Shown piece by piece: positions 1 through 5,370 of a stretch of DNA of 5,841 nt (the first letter of the stretch is position 1; each line of letters begins with the position of its first letter). This stretch comes from an uncultured beta proteobacterium (GTDB lineage: Bacteria > Pseudomonadota > Gammaproteobacteria > Burkholderiales > Burkholderiaceae_C): assembly GCA_903886165.1 (NCBI GenBank), contig CAISLL010000334.1:1-5841 (forward strand), read 5' to 3'. Both the position numbers and the translations under genes were made by a program. The notes below the pieces were generated by a model that searched no databases, was not told where the DNA came from, and saw only the letters and a list, made by a program, of their open reading frames with translations.

Positions 1-25
1 CAATGAGGATGTTTCGGTTGAACAT
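1..25 (-). CDS. glyA: Start of serine hydroxymethyltransferase gene (partial, runs off the left edge)
   Basis: Only the first eight codons are present, reading MFNRNILI, with a ninth codon beginning with G. A Shine-Dalgarno AGGA lies five bases before the ATG. I assign GlyA for two reasons. Comamonadaceae GlyA proteins, as I remember them, begin M-[YF]-x-RNIL-[VI]-E, and the ninth codon's G fits that glutamate. The leader is also a ZTP riboswitch, and glyA is one of the classic genes under that riboswitch. GlyA is a cytosolic PLP enzyme that converts serine and tetrahydrofolate to glycine and 5,10-methylene-tetrahydrofolate, feeding purine and thymidylate synthesis. The gene lies downstream of the lytic transglycosylase on the same strand. 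Alternatives are other ZTP-regulated genes such as purH or folD; eight residues cannot exclude them, but the N-terminus fits GlyA best. Confidence 0.72.
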
Positions 26-30
26 GGCAG

Positions 31-36
31 TCCTAA
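31..36 (-). promoter_or_regulatory. Ribosome binding site of the glyA-like gene
   Basis: On the minus strand the leader reads TTAGGACTGCCATG. The AGGA core (34-31) is five bases before the ATG at 25-23. It directly follows the T-tract of the riboswitch terminator-like hairpin, so transcription termination and ribosome access meet at the same spot. Confidence 0.6.
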
Positions 37-66
37 AAGACGTGGGCTTGTGGGTGAAGGTGCCCA
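35..66 (-). terminator. Terminator-like hairpin, probable riboswitch expression platform
   Basis: On the minus strand TGGGC (66-62) can pair with GCCCA (47-43). After two bases (CG) comes the T-rich run TCTTTT (40-35). Beyond a C-C mismatch the stem can extend by one C-G pair and a G-T wobble. The 5' arm is part of the conserved CGCCTGGGCA element that closes the ZTP aptamer, so the hairpin and the folded aptamer 3' domain cannot coexist. That is the arrangement expected of an ON switch: ligand holds the aptamer, the hairpin does not form, and transcription continues. The five-pair stem and 14-base loop are weak for an intrinsic terminator, so the termination role is inferred. Confidence 0.5.
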
Positions 67-180
67 GGCGAACGGCTGATCACAAGAACCGCAATGGGTT
101 TTGTGGCACGCTCCTCCGTGGTGTTCCCACTTCAGCAATACGCCCCTTGTCAGGGCGCTGCCTATCGCCAGTCGCGTGCG
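61..180 (-). ncRNA. ZTP (pfl) riboswitch aptamer
   Basis: The minus strand carries the conserved ZTP-riboswitch blocks in order: CGCGACTGGCGA (176-165), GTGGGAACACCACGGAGGAGC (five-base loop closed by GTGG/CCAC, 130-118, then the GGAG-AGC block), and CGCCTGGGCA (70-61). P1 is formed by GCACGC (179-174) and GCGTGC (111-106). An extra hairpin, CGCCC/GGGCG within an outer CAGC/GCTG pair, is inserted before the GTGGGAACACCAC hairpin. The variable linker folds as CACAA..ACC/GGT..TTGTG. P3 can form from TGATCAG (82-76) and CTGGGCA (67-61) with one mismatch. The class binds ZTP/ZMP, purine intermediates that build up when 10-formyl-tetrahydrofolate is low, and normally activates one-carbon and purine genes. 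It ends 35 bases before the glyA-like start codon. Confidence 0.9.
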
Positions 181-202
181 GTGGTGAGTTTAACTGAAGC
201 CG

Positions 203-1045
203 CTATTTGAGCGCGACGGTGGCGGCTTGGCCAGGGCTGTTGTCAGGGGGTGTGGCTGTTGGTGCTGCTGGCTCAATAGCGTTTGCCCGGAGGGGAGTGC
301 CAGCGGCTTGTGGTGTGAACACGGGCACCTGTCGCCCCTGTGCGACTTGTTGCAACCTGGCATATTCAGCCATTACCTTTGAGGTGTAGCCATTGTCATC
401 TTCCATGTTGGCAGCACCCACATAGTATTTCAGGCCACCCTCCACGGAGCCGGCCATACGGATGCAGTCCTGCAACACCTTCACGCCAACGCGCAGGTTT
501 GCCAGCGGATCAAACGCAGCAAACTTGCCGCCAAAATTCTGGTACTTGTCGCTGTGAATTTTGGTCATCACCTGCATTAGCCCTTGGGCGCCGACCGGAC
601 TTTGGGCAAACGGATTGAAACCGGATTCAATGGCCATTACAGCCAGAATCAGGGTGGGGTCAAGTTTGGTTCTTACACCAACTTCATAAGCTTCTGCAAC
701 CAAGGCACTGACAGGTTCTGCCGCGACCCCGTATTTCCTGCTCAGCCAATAGGCCACGGCCGCTTGTTGTTTTGGCAACTCTTTGGGGTCGACGGCGGTG
801 GCACGGTCATTGGCGACAAGGTCGCTGACCACACCACTGACTTCCAACTGGCGTTCTTGCAACCAGCTGAAAAGCTGGATTTCACCAATCTGACGAAGTT
901 CTGGGCGCGCCACCAAGGTCATGGCGGCAAACAGCACGATGAGGCCAATCAAGGCAAAACTGTTGTGCGTGATTTCAAAAAAGCCTTTGGTGACGGCGGC
1001 GCTGATCCGTCGCAGGCTGAGAGTCAATTTTGTAGATGCTGACAT
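203..1045 (-). CDS. Membrane-anchored lytic transglycosylase, SLT domain
   Basis: This 280-residue protein cleaves the MurNAc-GlcNAc bond of peptidoglycan, by family. A basic N-terminus is followed by one hydrophobic segment (about residues 28-46) without a lipobox cysteine or clear signal-peptidase site, so I infer an inner-membrane anchor with a periplasmic domain. The SLT/goose-lysozyme-like fold covers about residues 115-235. Visible motifs are AIESGFNP with the catalytic glutamate E140, GAQGLMQVM (152-160), a DPLANLRVGVKVL helix motif (179-191) and YYVGAAN (207-213). The last 45 residues are a Pro/Ala/Thr-rich tail, probably disordered. The ATG is supported by an AAGGAG ribosome binding site five bases upstream. 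The stop lies 23 bases before the riboswitch of the glyA-like gene on the same strand, so partial co-transcription is possible. No mltA-F or slt symbol is given because the architecture does not match those well-known types. Confidence 0.92.
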   Translation of the reverse strand: MSASTKLTLSLRRISAAVTKGFFEITHNSFALIGLIVLFAAMTLVARPELRQIGEIQLFSWLQERQLEVSGVVSDLVANDRATAVDPKELPKQQAAVAYWLSRKYGVAAEPVSALVAEAYEVGVRTKLDPTLILAVMAIESGFNPFAQSPVGAQGLMQVMTKIHSDKYQNFGGKFAAFDPLANLRVGVKVLQDCIRMAGSVEGGLKYYVGAANMEDDNGYTSKVMAEYARLQQVAQGRQVPVFTPQAAGTPLRANAIEPAAPTATPPDNSPGQAATVALK

Positions 1046-1050
1046 AGCTT

Positions 1051-1056
1051 CTCCTT
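1051..1056 (-). promoter_or_regulatory. Strong Shine-Dalgarno site of the lytic transglycosylase gene
   Basis: The minus strand reads AAGGAGAAGCTATG. The AAGGAG is a near-perfect anti-16S match five bases from the ATG and fixes the start of the transglycosylase at 1045. Confidence 0.85.
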
Positions 1057-1231
1057 CTTGCGCGCGGATCTGTCGAGACGTGATGCATGGGGCACACGGA
1101 TAGCCAGGGACTGCGCCTGGGTTGTTACGCTATCAATATCCTGCGAGTGTTTCTCCGGTGGGTGCAGAAATTTGATGTTGCCGGGGGTCGGCAGCGGGTT
1201 CGGGTTTTCCCTGATTTCTCAGGTTCGGCGA

Positions 1232-1261
1232 ATTTTAAAGGGCTAGAATATACCTAGTCAA
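1232..1261 (-). promoter_or_regulatory. Probable sigma70-type promoter for the lytic transglycosylase gene
   Basis: On the minus strand a -35 box TTGACT (1261-1256) and a -10 box TAAAAT (1237-1232) are separated by 18 bases. Each matches the sigma70 consensus at five of six positions. The AT-rich tract at about 1262-1300 lies just upstream and could act as an UP element. A transcript would start near 1225 and have an untranslated leader of about 180 bases. This is inferred from sequence match alone. Confidence 0.45.
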
Positions 1262-1364
1262 CCATAACAAATATGTTTTATATATATTTTTATGTCGCAA
1301 GATTTGACGATTCTGTGAACTCTGCCCTTGGGTCCACTGCATATTGCGAAGAAAATCTGAAGCC

Positions 1365-4300
1365 ATGAAATTAGACGCTTTGTTCCAATCGAGTTGGCTT
1401 CGTCGTTTGTTCCTGGCGGTCGCTGGCATGTTGTCGTTGTGGGCGATGGCGTGGCTGGCACTGCCGCTTGTGCTGAAAAACCAGCTTGAATCACGCCTGT
1501 CGGAACAGTTTGGGCGCACGGTGAGTGTCGGGCGGGTTGACTTCAAGCCCTGGTCATTGGAATTGACACTGGGTGACCTTGCGGTGGCCCATGCCGATGC
1601 GGCGAACCCATCTGCGCAGTTCAGCGTCAAGCGGCTGTATGTTGATATCGAAGCGCAGTCGCTGTGGCGGCTTGCCCCGGTGGTGGACGCTCTTCAGATC
1701 GAGGCTCCGCGGTTGTTGCTCAAGCATTTGGGGGGTGGGCACTACGACGTGGACGATGTGCTGGCACGCCTGCGTCAGGCACCTGCCACACCAGAGGCCC
1801 AGCAATTGCGCTTTGCACTCTACAACCTGGCATTGACGCAGGGTGAGGTCGCGCTGGAGGATGCCTCTTTGGGCAAGGTGCACCAATTGACCGGTTTGAC
1901 CATCAAGCTGCCGTTCTTAAGCAGCCTGCAGGCCAAACGTGAGGTGCAAGTGCAGCCGCAGCTGGCGTTTGCGCTCAACGGCAGCCAGTTTGACACTGCG
2001 GCGCAAAGCACGCCGTTTGCAGACAATCGCAAGACAGAGGCCCATGTCAAGCTCAAGGATCTGGACTTGGCGCCCTACCTGGCCTATCTGCCTGCAAGCT
2101 TGCCGCTGCGTCTGACGTCCGCGGTGCTCAATGCTGACCTGAAGCTGGCGTTCGAGCAGGCTGGCCAAATCTCGGTTGTGCTGAGTGGTTTGGTGACTGC
2201 AAGCCACGTCAAGATAGCGGCGCCACAGTCAGGCAGCGAGTCCGCGCCCACGCAGGCTGTGATGGCTTTTGATTCATTGCAGGTGCAACTCGCCGATGTG
2301 CGCCCGCTGGAGCGCAAGGTGCAACTTGGCAGGGTGGAATGGGTCAAGCCGCAGTTGGACGTAAGCCGCAATGAGCAAGGTGTCATCAATTGGCAGACCT
2401 TCCTTGGAGCGCCAAAATCAAGCAAAAAAGCCTCTGAAAACATAGCTTATTCCGCTGATTCGACCGGGGCTACAGCAAAAAAAGACAAAAATTCTTTGCC
2501 ATGGACGGTCGGCGTGGCGCATTTCAGTCTGCAAGGCGGCAAACTGCGCTGGTCTGACCGCAGCACGCCCATGCCGGCAAGTCTTGCCGCACATGCGATC
2601 AACTTCTCGGCACAGGCGTTGACCTGGCCTGTCACGCAACGGGTACCATTTGAAGGCAGCGCCGAACTTGAGACGGCGACATTGACCTTCTCGGGCGGCG
2701 GCACTGACCAGGCTGCAGACCTGACTGCCAAGCTGGAAAGCGCGCCCCTGATTCTGGTTGCTCCGTATTTGGCAGATGTGTTGGTGCCGCAACTCAATGG
2801 CCTGCTCGGGGTAGACCTCGGTGTGACCTGGCTTGCACAGGGCCCGGCACAGCAGCCGATGCAACTCGCGATTCAGGTGCCAAAGCTGACTTTGGATCAA
2901 GTCGAACTGGGTCCGGCACCCGCGCCACGAACGGGGCAGGGCGGCAAGGCAACACTTGCCAGTATCAGGCAACTGCAGGTCGAGCAGGTGAGCGTCGATG
3001 TGCCGCGTCAAACTGCCACCCTGGGCAAGGTGCTGCTAACCCAGCCAAAAGCCGCGCTGGCGCGGCGGGCCGATGGACGCTGGATGTTTGAAGACTGGTT
3101 CAGGGCAAATGCATCGGCAGTGCCGGCTGCTGCCGCAGATGGCAGCGTGAGCACCAAGAGCGCTGCACGTGCCAATAGAAACACGCAAAAGCCGTGGGTG
3201 TTGGTTGTCAATGACCTGAGCATGACGAAAGGTGATTTTGGTGTGACCGATGAGGTGCCTCACAAGCCAGTGGCGTTTGACCTGTCTGCGATGTCATTGC
3301 AATTGAAGAATTTCAGCAGTGAAAGCGGCAAACCGTTCTCTTGGAGCCTGGGTGCACGCATGCAGCACGGCCAAACCGAGCCGGGCAGCCTGGCCGGGCG
3401 TGGCACCGTGGTGATGAGCCCGCTGTCGCTGCAGGGTGACCTGAACTTGCAGCGTCTGCCTCTGCATGCGCTGGAGCCCTACATGGCCGATGCCCTGAAC
3501 ATTGAACTGTTGCGTGCCGATGCCAGCTTCAAGGGCCATGTCGCCTACGCCCAAAACCCCGACGGCATGGCTTTGCAAGTGCGCGGTGACACCAGGCTGG
3601 AAGACCTTCGTGCTGACACGTTGGCCCAAACAGCACCTTACAAACCTGCTGAGGAGTTGTTGAACTGGAAAGACCTGAGCCTGACCGGGTTGAACGTGGC
3701 CATGGTGCCAGGCTCAGTCACCCGTGTGGACGTGGCGCAGACCACGCTCAGTGACTTTTACGCCAAGCTGACCCTGAGCGAAACAGGTCGACTGAACCTG
3801 CAGGATGTGGTGGCCACGGGCAGCAACAGCGCGGCCAGTGCGACAGGCACGGTGGTGGCCCCCACAGCCGCACCGGCGTCAGCACCCAACCCGGCTGACC
3901 ACTCACCCCTACCGCCGACCGCAGTGCTGGCCCAGTCGCCAGCCAGTTTGACTGATGAATCAAAATCAATAGCTACATCTGAAGGTGATGTAAGGGCTAC
4001 AGGTAAAATTGATATAAAAAACGAGCGCACACCCGTGATTTACTTCGGCCCTGTCAGCCTGAATGGCGGCCGAGTTGACTTTACCGACCGGTTTATTAAG
4101 CCAAACTATTCGGCACGCCTGACGGAGCTTGCCGGCAAGCTCGGCGCGTTCTCCTCTCAAGCCAACAACGGCGAGGTGCAGCTGGCTGACCTGGAACTTC
4201 GTGGCCGTGCGGAAGGCACAGCCACGCTGGAGATTGTTGGCAAGGTCAACCCCCTGGCCAAGCCTCTGGCACTTGACATCCAAGGTCATGTGCGCGACCT

Positions 4301-5222
4301 TGAACTGGCACCGCTGTCGGCCTACTCGATCCGCCACGCGGGTCATGGCATTGAGCGTGGCAAACTCAGTGTGGATGTGGCCTACAAGGTGCAGCCGGAT
4401 GGGCAATTGACGGCCAGCAACAACATCGTGCTGAACCAGCTTAAATTTGGCGACCAAGTGCCTGGCGCGTCCAGCAGTTTGCCAGTCAAGCTGGCGGTGG
4501 CCTTGCTGGCCGACCGCAACGGCGTCATCGATATCAATTTGCCGATCAGCGGCTCCCTGAACGATCCGCAATTTCGCCTCGCCCCGATTGTGTTCAAACT
4601 GATCGTGAATTTGATCGCAAAAGCCATCACCGCGCCGTTTTCATTGCTGGTGAGTGCTTTTGGAGGTGGCGGGGATGAACTCAGCATGGTCAGCTTTGCG
4701 CCTGGGTCAGCCGCGCTGACACCTGAGGCGATCGCCGGGCTGGACAAAGTGGCGAAGGCGCTGCAGGCGCGCCCGGCCCTGAAAATGACAGTGGTCGGCA
4801 CGGCCAGCCTTGAACTGGAGCGCAATGCTTTCAAACGCGAGCAGCTGCAGGCCCTGGTGTTGGCTGAAAAGCGTCGGGCGGAACCGGGTGGCGCCACAAC
4901 AGGCACAGTGCAGGTGTCTGCCGACGAATACCCGAGTTTGCTCAAGGCGGTTTACAAACGGGCCGACTTTGCCAAGCCACGAAATCTGGTCGGCATGGCC
5001 AAGGATTTGCCAGTACCCGACATGGAAGTGCTGCTGTTGACTAACCTGAGTGCCACTGAGTCGGCCATGCAGGCGCTTGCTGTCAGGCGTGGTGTGGTGG
5101 TGCGTGACCACCTTGCAAGCCTGCAGCTGCCACTGGAACGCCTGTTCCTTGGTGCTGCCAAAGCCGTGCCACCCGAGGCCAAATGGCAGCCGCGGGCGGA
5201 GTTGAGTCTGGCGAGCGAGTGA
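1365..5222 (+). CDS. DUF748/AsmA-like envelope protein with degenerate OmpA-like C-terminal domain
   Basis: This 1285-residue protein belongs, by family, to the AsmA-like bridge proteins linked to phospholipid transport between inner and outer membrane; its own substrate is unknown. One N-terminal transmembrane segment (about 14-38) leads into a long periplasmic region. A motif (L at -9, G at -6, then D) recurs at D166, D398, D629 and D908 (M replaces L in the third copy), each time after a loose linker. The C-terminal part has the family signature GSLNDPQF (from 1063), a hydrophobic stretch (about 1071-1100) and an OmpA-like segment starting SFAPGSAALTPEA (from 1110). There the usual GHTD is GTAS (1145-1148), so peptidoglycan binding is doubtful. 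The ATG at 1365 is preferred; an in-frame TTG at 1344 would add seven residues, and neither has a strong Shine-Dalgarno (GAAGA at 1348-1352 is the best). Two AT-rich elements are translated in linkers near residues 360 and 869. Confidence 0.9.
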   Translation: MKLDALFQSSWLRRLFLAVAGMLSLWAMAWLALPLVLKNQLESRLSEQFGRTVSVGRVDFKPWSLELTLGDLAVAHADAANPSAQFSVKRLYVDIEAQSLWRLAPVVDALQIEAPRLLLKHLGGGHYDVDDVLARLRQAPATPEAQQLRFALYNLALTQGEVALEDASLGKVHQLTGLTIKLPFLSSLQAKREVQVQPQLAFALNGSQFDTAAQSTPFADNRKTEAHVKLKDLDLAPYLAYLPASLPLRLTSAVLNADLKLAFEQAGQISVVLSGLVTASHVKIAAPQSGSESAPTQAVMAFDSLQVQLADVRPLERKVQLGRVEWVKPQLDVSRNEQGVINWQTFLGAPKSSKKASENIAYSADSTGATAKKDKNSLPWTVGVAHFSLQGGKLRWSDRSTPMPASLAAHAINFSAQALTWPVTQRVPFEGSAELETATLTFSGGGTDQAADLTAKLESAPLILVAPYLADVLVPQLNGLLGVDLGVTWLAQGPAQQPMQLAIQVPKLTLDQVELGPAPAPRTGQGGKATLASIRQLQVEQVSVDVPRQTATLGKVLLTQPKAALARRADGRWMFEDWFRANASAVPAAAADGSVSTKSAARANRNTQKPWVLVVNDLSMTKGDFGVTDEVPHKPVAFDLSAMSLQLKNFSSESGKPFSWSLGARMQHGQTEPGSLAGRGTVVMSPLSLQGDLNLQRLPLHALEPYMADALNIELLRADASFKGHVAYAQNPDGMALQVRGDTRLEDLRADTLAQTAPYKPAEELLNWKDLSLTGLNVAMVPGSVTRVDVAQTTLSDFYAKLTLSETGRLNLQDVVATGSNSAASATGTVVAPTAAPASAPNPADHSPLPPTAVLAQSPASLTDESKSIATSEGDVRATGKIDIKNERTPVIYFGPVSLNGGRVDFTDRFIKPNYSARLTELAGKLGAFSSQANNGEVQLADLELRGRAEGTATLEIVGKVNPLAKPLALDIQGHVRDLELAPLSAYSIRHAGHGIERGKLSVDVAYKVQPDGQLTASNNIVLNQLKFGDQVPGASSSLPVKLAVALLADRNGVIDINLPISGSLNDPQFRLAPIVFKLIVNLIAKAITAPFSLLVSAFGGGGDELSMVSFAPGSAALTPEAIAGLDKVAKALQARPALKMTVVGTASLELERNAFKREQLQALVLAEKRRAEPGGATTGTVQVSADEYPSLLKAVYKRADFAKPRNLVGMAKDLPVPDMEVLLLTNLSATESAMQALAVRRGVVVRDHLASLQLPLERLFLGAAKAVPPEAKWQPRAELSLASE
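2436..2492 (+). repeat. AT-rich dispersed element, copy 1, within the DUF748 gene
   Basis: The core is ATAGCT (2442-2447), 19 variable bases, then GGGCTACAG (2467-2475), followed by an A-rich run. Copy 2 at 3960 has the same two boxes with identical spacing. The surrounding stretch (2412-2497) is about 38% GC by my count, within clearly GC-rich coding sequence. It is read in frame as residues from I360, beginning IAYSADSTGATAKK, in the linker just before the module at W380-D398. It resembles a short repeat I remember being scattered through Comamonadaceae genomes, often between genes; I could not check this. TAGC and GCTA at the two ends form a minimal inverted repeat. Confidence 0.55.
3826..3955 (+). 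other. Coding low-complexity linker, Ala/Pro/Ser/Thr-rich
   Basis: This GC-rich part of the DUF748 gene encodes a probably disordered linker dominated by A, P, S and T (for example APTAAPASAPNP). It makes the third linker about 40 residues longer than the first two and leads directly into AT-rich element copy 2. Confidence 0.7.
3960..4020 (+). repeat. AT-rich dispersed element, copy 2, within the DUF748 gene
   Basis: The core is ATAGCT (3969-3974), 19 variable bases, then GGGCTACAG (3994-4002), followed by GTAAAATTGATATAAAA. The stretch 3957-4021 is about 31% GC by my count, against strongly GC-rich neighbours, and uses codons rare here, including ATA twice and AGG. It is read in the same frame as copy 1, giving IATSEGDVRATGKIDIK from residue 869. 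It ends a long linker just before the module ending at D908. The 19-base middle parts of the two copies are mostly different, so this is a shared framework, not a recent duplication. Confidence 0.6.
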
Positions 5223-5231
5223 GGCTTTTCT

Positions 5232-5265
5232 GACGCCGGGTCCGGGCTGGCGTCGCGCTAATTTT
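5232..5265 (+). terminator. Candidate intrinsic terminator after the DUF748 gene
   Basis: GACGCC (5232-5237) pairs with GGCGTC (5249-5254), extendable inward by a G-T wobble and a G-C pair around a seven-base loop. A modest TTTT (5262-5265) follows, and a stronger T7 run comes later (5279-5285). It begins ten bases after the stop codon. The gap of several bases between stem and T-run makes it imperfect. Confidence 0.4.
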
Positions 5266-5323
5266 GTGGCTCCAATAGTTTTTTTGAACCGCGCGCAAAT
5301 CCCGGCGAAAATACGCATTTATT

Positions 5324-5356
5324 CCCGCTGCACAGCAGTGGGCACTTCTTTTCTTT
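5324..5356 (+). terminator. Second hairpin with T-rich tail before the DUF349 gene
   Basis: CCCGCTG (5324-5330) pairs with CAGTGGG (5336-5342), including one G-T wobble, around the five-base loop CACAG. The T-rich TTCTTTTCTTT follows at 5346-5356. It could be a backup terminator for the DUF748 transcript or a structure in the leader of the DUF349 gene, whose ATG is 15 bases beyond the tail. Confidence 0.35.
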
Positions 5357-5370
5357 AGTGCGCGATCTCG

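Larger units (their letters stand above)
1046..1364. other. Divergent intergenic region with AT-rich tract
   Basis: This 319-base gap separates the divergently oriented transglycosylase and DUF748 genes. Its left part (about 1046-1225) would be the transglycosylase leader; I see only a small CCAGG/CCTGG hairpin (1104-1120) and no riboswitch class I recognise. The stretch at 1262-1300 is almost pure A/T, with alternating TATATATA, flanked by the inverted pair GTCAA (1257-1261) and TTGAC (1304-1308). It probably holds the DUF748 gene's promoter, for example a -10 near TATATT (1283-1288), but I could not pair it with a convincing -35 box. Confidence 0.5.

Noticed and set aside
3..197. Plus-strand 64-codon open frame at the left edge
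   Set aside because: It runs antisense across the ZTP riboswitch and the glyA-like start, has no Shine-Dalgarno and no recognisable protein pattern. The minus-strand reading explains the sequence fully.
1041..1056. ACATAGCTT as a third copy of the AT-rich element
   Set aside because: It lacks the GGGCTACAG box at the required distance and is explained by the start codon and Shine-Dalgarno of the transglycosylase gene on the other strand.
1024..1218. Minus-strand 64-codon stop-free frame in the transglycosylase leader
   Set aside because: There is no ATG, the first GTG is late and lacks a ribosome binding site, and the frame ends inside the transglycosylase gene. More likely a leader that is open by chance, though I list the leader itself as a weak finding.
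1304..1332. TTGACG as a -35 box for the DUF748 gene
   Set aside because: No -10-like hexamer occurs 16-18 bases downstream (the sequence there is CTTGGG or similar).
1235..1630. Minus-strand open frame of 131 codons overlapping the DUF748 start
   Set aside because: It overlaps the transmembrane-coding start of a clearly real gene, has no ribosome binding site and shows no family pattern; it is a shadow frame of GC-rich DNA.
4707..5318. Minus-strand open frame of about 200 codons opposite the DUF748 C-terminus
   Set aside because: Long antisense frames are common opposite GC-rich genes; the composition (many Q, R, H) is typical of a shadow frame, and the plus-strand protein carries clear family motifs.
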